Notes under the pieces: generated by a model
Told to the model about the DNA's origin: nothing
What the model saw: the letters and a program-made list of their open reading frames with translations, nothing else
Databases searched by the model: none
Shown here: piece after piece, positions 50,844 to 60,905 of the stretch
Position numbering within the stretch: position 1 is the first letter of the stretch
Layout: each line of letters starts with the position of its first letter
Assembly: GCF_036248255.1 (NCBI RefSeq)
Contig: NZ_CP109178.1
Coordinates: 1,550,001-1,614,000 of the forward strand
From: Streptomyces sp. NBC_01717
GTDB lineage: Bacteria; Actinomycetota; Actinomycetes; Streptomycetales; Streptomycetaceae
Reading direction: 5' to 3'
DNA length: 64,000 nt
Translations under genes and position numbers: made by a program

Positions 50844-51452
50844 TCAGCGGCGGTGGATCCCGCTGCCGAGGCACGTCTCGGCAGCAGGGCTCTGGAGCAG
50901 GGTGTGGACGAAGAGGAGCTCGGATCCGTCGCGGTCGACGGCGGCGATCCGGTGCGGGGTGAGCGAGTCGAAGTGAGCACTGTCCCCGGGGCCGAGATCG
51001 TGCACGGTGTCGCCGAGGCTCACCCGCAGCCGCCCGGCGAGTACGTACAGCCACTCCTCGCCCGGATGAACCCGTACGAGATCGCCCTGAGCGCCGTACG
51101 GCACGCGGACGCGCAGCGCCTGCATCGCCCGGCCGGAGCCACCGGCCTGCTGGTACATCCAGCCGTCGGCCTCGGCGCCCTCGAACCTGCCGGCGCGGAC
51201 GATCGCGTCACGTTCCGGCGCAGTCTCGCCGAGCAGCTCGGAGACCGTCGTACCGTAGATCCTGGCAAGTCCGAGGAGCATCGGCAGCGAGGGCTGCCGC
51301 CGGCCCGTTTCGAGCCGGGAGAGATGGGCGGGGGAAAGCCCCGCACGCTGCGCGGCGCTCTCGAGGGTGAGACCACGGCTGCGACGCAGATCGCGCAGGC
51401 GTGGCGCGACCCCGGGCAGCTCGTCGGCCACCCCTCCTTCGGGAGGATTCAT
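50844..51452 (-). CDS. XRE family regulator with C-terminal cupin domain
   Basis: The 202-residue regulator has an HTH_XRE domain at about residues 15-75 (LRDLRRSRGLTLESAAQRAGLSPAHLSRLETGRRQPSLPMLLGLARIYG) and a C-terminal cupin sensor (VHPGEEWLYVLAGRLRVSLGDTVHDLGPGDSAHFDSLTPH). This is the PuuR/HTH-cupin type that senses a small molecule through the cupin barrel. Two tandem palindromes stand 21 bp before its start. It lies between the hopanoid genes and the DUF6126 gene, so it may sense a hopanoid-pathway compound. Confidence 0.9.
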   Translation of the reverse strand: MNPPEGGVADELPGVAPRLRDLRRSRGLTLESAAQRAGLSPAHLSRLETGRRQPSLPMLLGLARIYGTTVSELLGETAPERDAIVRAGRFEGAEADGWMYQQAGGSGRAMQALRVRVPYGAQGDLVRVHPGEEWLYVLAGRLRVSLGDTVHDLGPGDSAHFDSLTPHRIAAVDRDGSELLFVHTLLQSPAAETCLGSGIHRR

Positions 51453-51473
51453 ATACCCATTGGGCCAGGATTC

Positions 51474-51507
51474 TGCCTCAGAGGCAATTTTCTTGCCTCC
51501 GAGGCAA
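51474..51507. promoter_or_regulatory. two tandem palindromic operators
   Basis: TGCCTCAGAGGCA (51474-51486) and TTGCCTCCGAGGCAA (51493-51507) are near-identical palindromes with centres 20 bp apart (about two helical turns). They lie between the hpnO stop (51520) and the XRE-cupin start (51452), placed for autoregulation by that protein and possibly cooperative binding. Confidence 0.85.
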
Positions 51508-51519
51508 ATCCTGTGGGGC

Positions 51520-52917
51520 TCAGCGGTGGGCGACCGCCTGCTTGACCAGTGTCCGGCCGAAGTCCCACATCAGCCCACCGCCACTGTGCGCGTCGTCCAT
51601 CACCGCGGTGAACGCGGTCACGAACCGGTCCACCTCCGGCTCCCCGATGACCAGCGGCGGAATCAGCTTGATCACTTCCAGATGGTCGCCGGAGACCTGA
51701 GTGAGGATCCGGTGCTTCTGCAGCAGCGGTACGACCACCATCTGCGCGAAGAGACCCCTGCGGGCCGCCTGGAGCACGGTCCAGCGGCTGCGCAGCTTCA
51801 GCGAGGACGGCCGGCCGAACTCGATGCCGATCATCAGCCCGCGGCCACGGACCTCGTGCAGCAGCTCGTACCGCCCGATGAGCGCGGCGAGCCGTTCGCG
51901 CAGCAGATCGCCGGTGCGGCGGGCGTTGGCGACGGTCTCCTCGTCCTCCATCACCGCGAGGACCGCGAGCCCCGCCGCCATCGCCTGGGCGTTGGAGCCG
52001 AAGCTCGCCGAGTGGACCAGAACCCGGTCCATCGACGAATAGACGCGTCTGAAGATCCAGTCCTTCCCGAGGGTCGCTCCCACCGGCACATAGCCGCCGG
52101 AGAGTGCCTTGGCGACACAGACCAGATCGGGTTCGACGCCTTCCTCGTGCTGGTACGCGTAGAAGTCACCGGTCCTGCCGAGGCCGGTCTGCACCTCGTC
52201 GGCGATGAGCAGCGCCTTGTGCCGGTGCAGCAGCTCCTGCGCGGCGCGCAGGAAGCCGGGCGGCGCCTCGTGGACGCCCTTGCCCTGGATCGGCTCGACG
52301 ACGAGCGCCGCCACATCGCCACGCTTCAGTTCCCGCAGCAGCCCGTCGAGGTCGCCGAGTTCGATGGCGGTGTCGGGCAGCAGTGGGGCGAAGCCGTCCC
52401 GGAAGCCGGACTCGCCGTTGACCGAGAGCGAGCCGGTCGTCAGGCCGTGGAAGGCGTGGGTGCAGTAGAGCACGCGCGGCTTCCCGGTGGCGTACCGGGC
52501 GAACTTCAGCGCGGTCTCGACGGCTTCGGTGCCGCTGTTACCGAAGAAGACCCGGTCCAGGTGCGGACTGTGCGCGAGCAGCTTCTCCGCCAGCAGCCCG
52601 GGCAGCGGTTGGCAGTCGAAGCGGGTGAGGTCGGCGAGCGAGGCGTCCAGGACGTCGTGCAGTGCCTTGCGGACGACGGGGTGGTGGCGGCCCAGACCCA
52701 TCACGCCGAAGCCGGCGAGCATGTCGAGGTAGTCGTTGCCGTCCGCGTCCCAGAAGTACGCGCCCTCGGCCCGCTCGTAGACCTTGTCGAAGCCGATGGT
52801 GTGCAGCATCCGCGGCAGCTGGTGGTTGAGGTATTTCGTGTGCAGCTCATAGCGTTCGGCGCCGCGTTCCGCGAGGAGTTGCGCCAGATCGAAGCCCTTG
52901 GGGCCGCCGTCCTTCAT
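51520..52917 (-). CDS. hpnO: aminotransferase, hopanoid HpnO type
   Basis: The 465-residue class III PLP aminotransferase has [12 protein letters not shown] with the Asp that contacts [16 protein letters not shown] with the Schiff-base Lys, and [19 protein letters not shown] near the phosphate site. In hopanoid clusters this enzyme aminates the C35 aldehyde to give aminobacteriohopanetriol. It overlaps the dxs stop (ATGA), so it is coupled to that gene. Confidence 0.88.
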   Translation of the reverse strand: MKDGGPKGFDLAQLLAERGAERYELHTKYLNHQLPRMLHTIGFDKVYERAEGAYFWDADGNDYLDMLAGFGVMGLGRHHPVVRKALHDVLDASLADLTRFDCQPLPGLLAEKLLAHSPHLDRVFFGNSGTEAVETALKFARYATGKPRVLYCTHAFHGLTTGSLSVNGESGFRDGFAPLLPDTAIELGDLDGLLRELKRGDVAALVVEPIQGKGVHEAPPGFLRAAQELLHRHKALLIADEVQTGLGRTGDFYAYQHEEGVEPDLVCVAKALSGGYVPVGATLGKDWIFRRVYSSMDRVLVHSASFGSNAQAMAAGLAVLAVMEDEETVANARRTGDLLRERLAALIGRYELLHEVRGRGLMIGIEFGRPSSLKLRSRWTVLQAARRGLFAQMVVVPLLQKHRILTQVSGDHLEVIKLIPPLVIGEPEVDRFVTAFTAVMDDAHSGGGLMWDFGRTLVKQAVAHR

Positions 52918-54815
52918 TCCCCGCTCTCCTCAATCCGCTCGACTGCGGCCTTGGCGGCCAGCGCGGCACTGATCCGGCCGGCGATCTCGACGGGTGTGAG
53001 TCCGATGTCGGCCAGCACCTCGGCGCGCTTGCCGTGCGCGAGGAACTGCTCGGGGATGCCGAACGTGCGCAACGGTACGTCGACACCGGCATCGCGCAAC
53101 GCCTGTCCGACCGCCGAACCGACGCCTCCCGCACGACTGTTGTCCTCGACGACGGCGACCAGCCGGTGTCGTCCGGCGAGCGGGGCGAGCTGTTCGTCGA
53201 CCGGTTTGACCCAGCGGGGGTCGACGACCGTGCAGCGGATCCCGCCGCCCGCAAGGAGATCGGCGGCCTGCAGACAGACGGAGGCAAGCACGCCCACCGC
53301 CACGATGAGCACCTGGGGGTCGTCGGCGCGGTGCAGTACGTCCATGGCACCGACCCGGCCGATCGCCGGGACGGCCTCCCCCACCGACTCCTTCGGGAAG
53401 CGCAGCACGGTCGGCGCGTCGTCGACGGTGACGGCTTCGCGCAGCTCCTCCCGAAGCCGGTCGGCGTCGCGCGGGGCGGCGATCCGGAGCCCGGGCACGA
53501 CCTGGAGCACGGACAGGTCCCACATGCCGTTGTGCGAAGGACCGTCCGGGCCGGTGACACCCGCCCGGTCGAGGACGAACGTCACCCCGCACCTGTGCAG
53601 CGCGACGTCCATCAGGAGCTGGTCGAAGGCGCGGTTGAGGAACGTGGCGTAGACGGCGACGACCGGATGCAGCCCGCCGGTGGCGAGCCCCGCCGCGGAG
53701 ACCGCCGCATGCTGCTCGGCGATCCCGACGTCCCAGACCCGGTCGGGGAACGCCTCGGCGAACTTCGTCAGCCCGACGGGGTGCAGCATCGCCGCCGTGA
53801 TCGCGACGACGTCCGGCCGCTCCGCACCGATCTCGGCGATCTCGTCCCCGAACACCGAGGTCCACGACGGGTTACCGAGCGGTGCGAGCGGGGCACAGGT
53901 CAGCGGGTCCATCGCACCGACGGTGTGGAACCGGTCCGCCTCGTCCTCCAGCGCGGGCGCGTACCCACGGCCCTTCTCGGTGAGGCAGTGCACCAGCACC
54001 GGGCCGTGGAAGCGTTTCGCCCGGCTGAGCGCGGACTCGACGGCCGCGATGTCGTGCCCGTCGACCGGCCCGACGTACTTGAGCCCCAGGTCCTCGAACA
54101 TGCCCTGCGGGGCGAAGGCGTCCTTGAACCCCTTCTTCGCGCCGTGCAGCGACTCGTACAGCGGCTGTCCGACGACGGGTGTGCGCTGCAGGACGTCCTT
54201 GCCCCACGACAGGAAGCGCTCGTATCCGTCGGTGGTACGGAGGGTGGCGAGGTGGTCGGCGAGGCCGCCTATGGTCGGGCCGTACGAACGCTCGTTGTCG
54301 TTCACCACGATGATCAGCGGCCGGTCCCTGGCCGCCGCGATGTTGTTGAGCGCCTCCCACGCCATGCCGCCGGTGAGCGCCCCGTCCCCGATGACGGCGA
54401 CGACATGGTGGGGGCGGCCGAGCACCTCGTTCGCCTTGGCCAGGCCGTCCGCCCAGCCGAGCGCGGTCGAGGCGTGCGAGTTCTCGATGACGTCGTGCGC
54501 GGACTCCTCGCGCGACGGGTAGCCGGACAGGCCGCCCCTCCCGCGCAGCTTGGAGAAGTCCTGCCGCCCGGTGAGCAGTTTGTGTACGTAGCTCTGGTGC
54601 CCGGTGTCCCACAGGATGCGGTCCACGGGTGAGTCGAAGGCCCGGTGCAGGGCGATGGACAGCTCCACCACCCCCAGGTTGGGCCCCAGATGGCCGCCGG
54701 TCCTGGCCACCGCCTCGATCAGGAACTTCCTGATGTCCTCGGCGAGTTCACCGAGTTCCGGTCCGCTCAGTGCCTTCAGGTCGTGCGGCCCCCGAATGGT
54801 CTCCAGAATGGTCAC
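52914..54815 (-). CDS. dxs: 1-deoxy-D-xylulose-5-phosphate synthase
   Basis: The 633-residue thiamine-diphosphate enzyme condenses pyruvate and glyceraldehyde 3-phosphate, the first MEP-pathway step. Visible motifs are [34 protein letters not shown] for ThDP/Mg binding, and [18 protein letters not shown], which contains the His that protonates the intermediate. GTG at 54815 has GAGAGGGGG 7 bp upstream. It is a pathway-dedicated copy beside ispG; a second housekeeping dxs is likely elsewhere. Confidence 0.96.
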   Translation of the reverse strand: MTILETIRGPHDLKALSGPELGELAEDIRKFLIEAVARTGGHLGPNLGVVELSIALHRAFDSPVDRILWDTGHQSYVHKLLTGRQDFSKLRGRGGLSGYPSREESAHDVIENSHASTALGWADGLAKANEVLGRPHHVVAVIGDGALTGGMAWEALNNIAAARDRPLIIVVNDNERSYGPTIGGLADHLATLRTTDGYERFLSWGKDVLQRTPVVGQPLYESLHGAKKGFKDAFAPQGMFEDLGLKYVGPVDGHDIAAVESALSRAKRFHGPVLVHCLTEKGRGYAPALEDEADRFHTVGAMDPLTCAPLAPLGNPSWTSVFGDEIAEIGAERPDVVAITAAMLHPVGLTKFAEAFPDRVWDVGIAEQHAAVSAAGLATGGLHPVVAVYATFLNRAFDQLLMDVALHRCGVTFVLDRAGVTGPDGPSHNGMWDLSVLQVVPGLRIAAPRDADRLREELREAVTVDDAPTVLRFPKESVGEAVPAIGRVGAMDVLHRADDPQVLIVAVGVLASVCLQAADLLAGGGIRCTVVDPRWVKPVDEQLAPLAGRHRLVAVVEDNSRAGGVGSAVGQALRDAGVDVPLRTFGIPEQFLAHGKRAEVLADIGLTPVEIAGRISAALAAKAAVERIEESGE

Positions 54816-54841
54816 GCTCGGGCCCCCTCTCCGGTCCTGTT

Positions 54842-56008
54842 TCAGCTCACGGTGACGGCGGGAACCCCTGATGGCGTCCCCGCGTCTTCCATGCCCTCGG
54901 CGATCTTCAGGGCTTCCTCGATGAGCGTCTCGACGATCTTCGACTCGGGAACCGTCTTGATGATCTCGCCCTTGACGAAGATCTGACCCTTGCCGTTCCC
55001 CGACGCCACACCCAGATCCGCCTCACGGGCCTCACCCGGACCATTGACGACACAGCCCATCACGGCAACCCGCAACGGCACCTCCATGCCCTCAAGACCC
55101 GCAGACACCTGATCCGCCAGCTTGTACACATCCACCTGCGCACGACCGCACGACGGACACGACACGATCTCCAACCGCCGCTGCTTCAGATTCAACGACT
55201 CCAGAATCTGCAGACCGACCTTGACCTCCTCGGCCGGCGGCGCCGACAACGACACCCGGATCGTGTCCCCGATCCCCTCACTCAACAACGCACCGAACGC
55301 CACCGCGGACTTGATCGTCCCCTGGAACGCCGGCCCCGCCTCCGTCACCCCCAGATGCAACGGGTAATCACACTGAGCCGCCAGCTGACGGTACGCATTC
55401 ACCATCACCACCGGATCGTTGTGCTTCACCGAGATCTTGATGTCCCGGAACCCGTGCTCCTCGAACAGCGACGCCTCCCACAACGCCGACTCCACCAGAG
55501 CCTCAGGCGTCGCCTTCCCGTACTTCCTCAACAACCGCGCATCCAACGAACCCGCATTCACACCGATCCGGATCGGCGTCCCCGCATCGTTCGCCGCCCG
55601 CGCGATCTCCTTCACCTTGTCATCGAACTGCTTGATGTTCCCCGGATTCACCCGCACCGCAGCACAGCCCGCATCAATCGCCGCGAACACATACTTCGGC
55701 TGGAAATGAATATCCGCGATCACCGGAATCTGCGACTTACGCGCAATCGTCGCAAGCGCATCCGCATCATCCTGCGTCGGACACGCAACCCGCACGATCT
55801 GACAGCCCGACGCCGTCAGCTCCGCGATCTGCTGCAACGTCGCACCGACGTCCGACGTCCGGGTCGTGGTCATCGACTGCACCGACACCGGCGCATCCCC
55901 ACCGACCGCCACCGACCCGACCTGGATGCGCCGCGAGGGGCGGCGCACCGCGAGCGGCCGGGCCGGCAGCTCGGGGAGACCCAGTGCGACTGGTTCTCCA
56001 GTGGTCAT
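54842..56008 (-). CDS. ispG: (E)-4-hydroxy-3-methylbut-2-enyl-diphosphate synthase
   Basis: The [4Fe-4S] enzyme of 388 residues carries out the penultimate MEP-pathway step. Motifs: [47 protein letters not shown], and the cluster ligands in [11 protein letters not shown] and [13 protein letters not shown] at 56008 lies 4 bp after the hpnH stop. The central part (about 55020-55880) uses more T- and G-ended codons than the neighbouring genes. Confidence 0.96.
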   Translation of the reverse strand: MTTGEPVALGLPELPARPLAVRRPSRRIQVGSVAVGGDAPVSVQSMTTTRTSDVGATLQQIAELTASGCQIVRVACPTQDDADALATIARKSQIPVIADIHFQPKYVFAAIDAGCAAVRVNPGNIKQFDDKVKEIARAANDAGTPIRIGVNAGSLDARLLRKYGKATPEALVESALWEASLFEEHGFRDIKISVKHNDPVVMVNAYRQLAAQCDYPLHLGVTEAGPAFQGTIKSAVAFGALLSEGIGDTIRVSLSAPPAEEVKVGLQILESLNLKQRRLEIVSCPSCGRAQVDVYKLADQVSAGLEGMEVPLRVAVMGCVVNGPGEAREADLGVASGNGKGQIFVKGEIIKTVPESKIVETLIEEALKIAEGMEDAGTPSGVPAVTVS

Positions 56009-56012
56009 GACG

Positions 56013-57032
56013 TCACCGGCTCCCGGCGACGGTCTCGCGCGCGGCACGCAGGGACTCCTTGAGAGAGCCCATCGTGGCGAGGACGGCAGTGGGCTCGTAG
56101 CCGCAGTGCGCCATGCAGTTGGCGCAGCGCGGATCCTTGCCGCGGCCGTACTTGTCCCAGTCGGTCTCCTCGATGAGTTCCCGGTACGTAGGGACGTACC
56201 CGTCGCTCATCAGATAGCAGGGCCGCTGCCAGCCGAAGAGCGAGTAGTTGGGGATCGCCCAGGCCGTGCACGGGAAGTCCGCCTTGCCCTCGAGGAAGTC
56301 CAGGAAGAGCGGCGAGTGGTTCAGCCGCCAGCGGGCCCGGTTACCGCCCGCGAAGGACTTCTTGAAGAGCTCGCGGGTCTGCTCGACGCCGAGGAAGTGC
56401 TCCTGGTCGGGAGCCTTCTCGTACGCGTAGGCGGGCGAGATCATCATCTCGTCGACCTTCAGGTCGTCATTGAGGTAGTTCAGGACCTCGATGACGGTCT
56501 GCGGGGTGTCGGTGTTGAAGAAGGTGGAGTTCGTGGTGACCCGGAAGCCGCGCCGCTTGGCCTCCTTGATCGCCGCCACCGCCTCGTCGAACACGCCTTC
56601 CTTGGCCACCGATTCGTCATGCCGCTCACGCAGACCGTCGATGTGCACGGCGAAGGCGAAGAACGGGGACGGGGTGAATTTCTCCATCTTCTTGCGCAGC
56701 AGCATCGCATTGGTGCAGAGGAAGACGTACTTCTTCCGCGCCACCAGCTGCCGCACGATTTCGTCGATCTGCGGGTGCATCAGGGGTTCACCGCCCGCGA
56801 TGGACACCATCGGGGCACCCGATTCCAGCACCGCGCCGACGGCCTGGGCCACCGGCATCCGCTGCTTGAGCACTCCGGCCGGATGCTGGATCTTTCCGCA
56901 GCCCTCGCACGCCAGATTGCAGGCGAACAAAGGCTCCAGCTCGACAATGAGCGGGAATTTGTCCCGCTTGCGGAGCTTCTGTTCAACGAGGTACGTCGCA
57001 ACCTTGATGGTCTGACGGAGCGGCATGGCCAT
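56013..57032 (-). CDS. hpnH: adenosylhopane synthase radical SAM protein HpnH
   Basis: The 339-residue radical SAM enzyme joins adenosine to diploptene to start the C35 side chain. Motifs: CNLACEGC with Cys38, Cys42 and Cys45, [10 protein letters not shown], and [17 protein letters not shown]; a Cys cluster near the end ([15 protein letters not shown]) is a likely second Fe-S site. AGGAGGTGA is a strong ribosome site 6 bp before ATG, inside the end of hpnG. Confidence 0.96.
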   Translation of the reverse strand: MAMPLRQTIKVATYLVEQKLRKRDKFPLIVELEPLFACNLACEGCGKIQHPAGVLKQRMPVAQAVGAVLESGAPMVSIAGGEPLMHPQIDEIVRQLVARKKYVFLCTNAMLLRKKMEKFTPSPFFAFAVHIDGLRERHDESVAKEGVFDEAVAAIKEAKRRGFRVTTNSTFFNTDTPQTVIEVLNYLNDDLKVDEMMISPAYAYEKAPDQEHFLGVEQTRELFKKSFAGGNRARWRLNHSPLFLDFLEGKADFPCTAWAIPNYSLFGWQRPCYLMSDGYVPTYRELIEETDWDKYGRGKDPRCANCMAHCGYEPTAVLATMGSLKESLRAARETVAGSR

Positions 57033-57037
57033 CTAGC

Positions 57038-57697
57038 TCACCTCCTGGGGAGCAGCAAAGATCGGTGCCATTCATAGAAAGCCGGCAGGACAGCACGGAG
57101 AACACGGAAAGCCGATATTCCACCGCGTACCGTGCCGATGCGGACGAGCTCGTGCTCCGGAGCGTCCACGACCACCCGTACGGCCGCAACGGGGCGTACC
57201 CCGGTGCGCAGGGCGGTACGAAGGGTGGCGGCGGACTCCATGTCCACAGCGATCGCTCCGGTGGCCCGCAGTTCGGCCCGCTCATGTCCGCGCACGACAT
57301 GGTCGGAGCCGGTCAGCGGACCGGTGTGGACGGTGCGGCCCGGCACCGTCCTGGCGAGTGCCTCGGCGAGCAGACCCGCACCGGTGCAGGGCGTCGAGTC
57401 GCCGGCCTCCCGGGTCTCGTCGGCGACCACCAGGTCTCCCGGGTGCATGCCGGGCGCGAGCCCGGCACAGAACCCGGAGGCGATGACCGCGGCGCCGAGC
57501 GCCGGGTCCTGGCCGAGCGCGTGCGCCACGGCCGTCTCGGCGGCTTTCGGGCCCATGCCCGTACGGAGCACGGTCACCTGGCCCGGGGCGTCGCCCGCCT
57601 TTCCTCTGCCACTGCGCAGGGCGAGTTGCTCGATACCGAGCGCGCAGGCGATCAGCAGCGGCCCCGCGGGGCCGGACGGCCCCGGTGCATCGCCCAT
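57038..57697 (-). CDS. hpnG: adenosylhopane nucleosidase/phosphorylase HpnG
   Basis: The 219-residue protein of the PNP/MTA-nucleosidase superfamily has LLIACALGIEQLAL at the start, TGMGPKAAETAV, PGDLVVADETREAG and IAVDMESAATLRTAL with the ribose-binding Met-Glu. It removes adenine from adenosylhopane after HpnH. ATG at 57697 overlaps the shc stop by one base (TGATG). Confidence 0.9.
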   Translation of the reverse strand: MGDAPGPSGPAGPLLIACALGIEQLALRSGRGKAGDAPGQVTVLRTGMGPKAAETAVAHALGQDPALGAAVIASGFCAGLAPGMHPGDLVVADETREAGDSTPCTGAGLLAEALARTVPGRTVHTGPLTGSDHVVRGHERAELRATGAIAVDMESAATLRTALRTGVRPVAAVRVVVDAPEHELVRIGTVRGGISAFRVLRAVLPAFYEWHRSLLLPRR

Positions 57698-59697
57698 CAG
57701 GCCCCCTCCCGGACGGCCGTGCGGTCGGCGAACGGGTCGCCGTACACGTACCGCCCGAGTGCGGTGAGCGGGAAGACCTGCCGGTAGAGGTGGTAGTTGA
57801 TGGAGAAGTCCCAGGGGAACCCGGTGCCGGTGAAGTACGGCTCGTCCCAGGATCCGTCGGCCTGCTGGGCCTCGGTCAGCCAGGCGATGCCCCGGGTCAC
57901 CGCCGTGCTCTCGCGCCGGCCGGCAGCGAGGAGGGCGAGGAGGGCCCAGGCGGTCTGGGACGCGGTCGACGCACCGTTCCCGATCCACTTCTCCTCCTGG
58001 TACGAGCGCAGGTCCTCGCCCCAGCCGCCGTCGTCGTTCTGCACGGACTCCAGCCAGCCGACCGCCCGGCGGATCGCCGGATGGGCAGCGGGCAGCCCGG
58101 CAGCGACCAGGGCGGGCACCACCGACCCTGTTCCGTACACGTAGTTGACGCCCCAACGGCCGAACCAGGCACCGCTCGCCTCCTGTTCGGCAAGCAGCCA
58201 CTCGATGCCGCGCCGGGTGGCGGGGTGATCGGACCGCCCCTCCATGGCGAGCATCTCCACCACGTGTCCGGTGACATCGGCGGACGGCGGATCGATGACC
58301 TCGCCGAAGTCACAGAAGGGCAGCCGGTTGGGGAACGGGCTGGTGTTGTCGGCGTCGAATGCGCCCCAGGCCCCGTTGCGGGACTGCATGCCGAGGTTCC
58401 AGCGCACCCCGCGTTCGATGGCGGCCTCGACACCTGCCGGATTCGGATGCCGGACCCGGCGCAGCGCGAGGACCACCTCGGCGGTGTCGTCAATGTCCGG
58501 GTAGTTGTCGTTGTGGAACTCGAACGCCCATCCGCCCGGGTCGAGTTGAGGTCGACGCACGGACCAGTCGCCGGGCCTGACGATCTCCTCGCCGAGCATC
58601 CAGTCCGCCGCTTTCACGAGCGCAGGATGGTCCGGCCTGACTCCGGCATCGGCAAGCGCGATGGTGGCGAGGCAGGTGTCCCAGACCGGTGACTGGCAGG
58701 CCTCGATCATGCGGGCGCCGTCCTCGCGCCAGATGGCGAACCGGTTCAGCGAGTCCAGGCCGGCCCGCATCACCGGGTGGTCGAGGTCGTAACCGAGGAG
58801 ATGCAGGGCGATGACGGAGTACACGGCGGGCGGCTGGATGCCGCCCCAGCAGCCGTCGTTCTCCTGGCGTTCGATGATCCAGCGCGCTGCCGCATTCATG
58901 GCGATCCGGCGCAGCCGGCGCGGGGCCACCTTGTGGTAGACGTGCAGCGCCTTGTCGAGGCGTTGGAAGACGCCGTCCCAACTGGCCGCCGGGGCACGGC
59001 GTTTGGGTGGGTTGGGGACGAGCGGGTCGGCGTGCAGCTCGTCGAGGGCGAAGGGCGCGGGCCGTACCGGACGCTTCGCCGAGACGACGGTCAGCGGCAC
59101 AATCGTCTGCCGGGCCCAGCAGCCGAAGTCGTAGATGTTGAGCGGGACCCACTTCGGGAAGAACATCAGCTCCGGTGGGAGCTCGGGCAGGTCGTCCCAT
59201 TTCCACCAGCCGAACAGGGCCAGCCAGATCCGGGTGAAGACGCGGCTCTCGGCGATGCCACCCTGCTCCCTGATCCACCGCGAGGCGCGGGCCATGTGCG
59301 GATCGTCCGGCCGGTCTCCGGCCAGCCGCAGCGCGACGTACGCCTCGATGGTGGTGGAGAGTTCGCCCGGCCCTCCGTGGAAGGTGGCCCAGGTGCCGTC
59401 GCCGAGCTGTTCGCCGCGGATGAAGCGGGCGGCCGACTCGACGGTGGCCGGGTCCTGAATGCCGAGGAACTGGCGGAGCAGCAGATCCTCGGCGTCCATG
59501 GTGACGTTGGTGGCGAGGTCGCCCTTCCACCAGCCCTGGTCGTCCTGTCTGCCGAGGAGATGCTCCACCGAGCGTTCCGCGGCCCGCCGCGCGGCGGCGA
59601 GCACGTCGTCCGCGGCGATGGTTGATTCGGTCGGTTCGCTGGCCGAGGCTGCGCGGGGGTCAAGAGCCCCGGTGCTTCCGTCGGTCGTCGCTGTCAT
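57697..59697 (-). CDS. shc: squalene-hopene cyclase
   Basis: The membrane-bound cyclase has 666 residues. Catalytic acid motif DIDD at 401-404 and QW repeats QENDGCWGG, QNDDGGWGED and QQADGSWDEPYFTG are present, with the FHNDNYPDIDDTAEV context of true Shc. The N-terminus begins VEHLLGRQDDQGWWKGDL. It turns squalene into hopene/hopanol. AAGGGGAAG precedes the ATG. A strong hairpin at 59745-59773 separates it from the upstream polyprenyl synthase. Confidence 0.96.
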   Translation of the reverse strand: MTATTDGSTGALDPRAASASEPTESTIAADDVLAAARRAAERSVEHLLGRQDDQGWWKGDLATNVTMDAEDLLLRQFLGIQDPATVESAARFIRGEQLGDGTWATFHGGPGELSTTIEAYVALRLAGDRPDDPHMARASRWIREQGGIAESRVFTRIWLALFGWWKWDDLPELPPELMFFPKWVPLNIYDFGCWARQTIVPLTVVSAKRPVRPAPFALDELHADPLVPNPPKRRAPAASWDGVFQRLDKALHVYHKVAPRRLRRIAMNAAARWIIERQENDGCWGGIQPPAVYSVIALHLLGYDLDHPVMRAGLDSLNRFAIWREDGARMIEACQSPVWDTCLATIALADAGVRPDHPALVKAADWMLGEEIVRPGDWSVRRPQLDPGGWAFEFHNDNYPDIDDTAEVVLALRRVRHPNPAGVEAAIERGVRWNLGMQSRNGAWGAFDADNTSPFPNRLPFCDFGEVIDPPSADVTGHVVEMLAMEGRSDHPATRRGIEWLLAEQEASGAWFGRWGVNYVYGTGSVVPALVAAGLPAAHPAIRRAVGWLESVQNDDGGWGEDLRSYQEEKWIGNGASTASQTAWALLALLAAGRRESTAVTRGIAWLTEAQQADGSWDEPYFTGTGFPWDFSINYHLYRQVFPLTALGRYVYGDPFADRTAVREGA

Positions 59698-59744
59698 GGC
59701 TTCCCCTTCGTGCAGTTGGTCCTCTGCTGTGCTGGGGTCTCCGT

Positions 59745-59773
59745 CGGTCGGCGCCCTTCGAGGGCGCCGACCG
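59745..59773. terminator. hairpin between polyprenyl synthase and shc
   Basis: CGGTCGGCGCCCT (59745-59757) and AGGGCGCCGACCG (59761-59773) are perfect 13-bp arms with a TCG loop. It follows the polyprenyl synthase stop by 29 bp and precedes shc by 48 bp on the minus strand, so it may reduce read-through and imply a separate shc promoter. Confidence 0.75.
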
Positions 59774-59801
59774 GCGACTGCGAGTCATATGCGAATGATG
59801 A

Positions 59802-60905
59802 TCATCTCTTTCGTACGACGACGAAGTCCGCGAGCGCCGTGAGCTGCGCACGCACGGTTTCCGGCATGTCGACACCGTGCAGCGCCTCGATGGCGACCGC
59901 ATGCTGCCGACGGGCCTCCTGGGCGGTCCACTCGCGGCCGCCCGCCTCCTCGATGAGCGCCGCCCGGGCGGCGAACTCCTCCTCGGAGAAGCTGTCGAAG
60001 TCGGTGCTCTTGGCGTCCGCGGCGAGCAGCTCGCCGAGGCGCTCCGAGGCCGGTCCGCCCGCGGCGAGCGCGGCGACGACCGGCAGGGACTTCTTGCGCT
60101 GACGCAGATCGCTCCAGGTCTGCTTGCCGGTGGACTCCGGGTCGCCCCAGATACCGAGCAGATCATCGATGGCCTGGAAGGCGAGGCCGAGGTGGTAGCC
60201 GTACGCCTCCAGGGTGTCGGCGGTACGGTCGTCGGCGCCGCCGAGCACCGCACCGATGGAGACGGCGCAGGCGAGCAGGGCGCCCGTCTTGTTGCCCTCC
60301 ATCTCCAGGCACTCCTCGACGGTGACCCGCTCGCGGTGCTCGTAGGAGATGTCCTGGGCCTGCCCGTCGATGAGCTTGCGGGTGGCGGTGGTCAGCCGGC
60401 GGGCCGCGCGGCCCGCCTCGACCGTGCCGAGCTCCAGCAGGATCTCGTTGGCCAGCGCGAACAGCGCGTCGCCGACCAGGATCGCCTGCGCGGGGCCGTG
60501 CACCTTCCATACGGTGTCGCGGTGGCGGCGCTGCTCGTCGCCGTCCATCAGGTCGTCGTGCAACAGCGAGAAGTTGTGCACGAGTTCGACGGCCACCGCG
60601 CCGGGGATGCCGGCCTCGGCTGCAGCGCCCGCCGCCTCGGCGGACAGCAGGGCGAGCGCCGGGCGGACCGCCTTGCCGCCGTCGCCGTCGGAGGGCCGGC
60701 CCTGGGCGTCGATCCAGCCGAAGTGGTAGGCGGCGACGGTGTCCATGGGCGGTGCGAGCCGGTCAACGGCGGCCCGGAGCACCGGAGCGGACAGGGCCCG
60801 TCCGCGCTCCAGAAGCACGGTGACGTCCGCGGTGTCTACCACGGTGTCGAAAGCCGGATTCGCCGGGGTCACTGACTCTCCTCTTGTTCCGGTGGTACTG
60901 CTCAT
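59802..60905 (-). CDS. polyprenyl (farnesyl/geranylgeranyl) diphosphate synthase
   Basis: The trans-isoprenyl diphosphate synthase has 367 residues. FARM DDLMD at 117-121 in LLHDDLMDGDEQRR, and SARM in FQAIDDLLGIWGDP. It makes the C15 allylic diphosphate consumed by HpnCDE, judged from context; chain length cannot be read with certainty. It is coupled to hpnE by ATGA. Confidence 0.92.
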   Translation of the reverse strand: MSSTTGTRGESVTPANPAFDTVVDTADVTVLLERGRALSAPVLRAAVDRLAPPMDTVAAYHFGWIDAQGRPSDGDGGKAVRPALALLSAEAAGAAAEAGIPGAVAVELVHNFSLLHDDLMDGDEQRRHRDTVWKVHGPAQAILVGDALFALANEILLELGTVEAGRAARRLTTATRKLIDGQAQDISYEHRERVTVEECLEMEGNKTGALLACAVSIGAVLGGADDRTADTLEAYGYHLGLAFQAIDDLLGIWGDPESTGKQTWSDLRQRKKSLPVVAALAAGGPASERLGELLAADAKSTDFDSFSEEEFAARAALIEEAGGREWTAQEARRQHAVAIEALHGVDMPETVRAQLTALADFVVVRKR

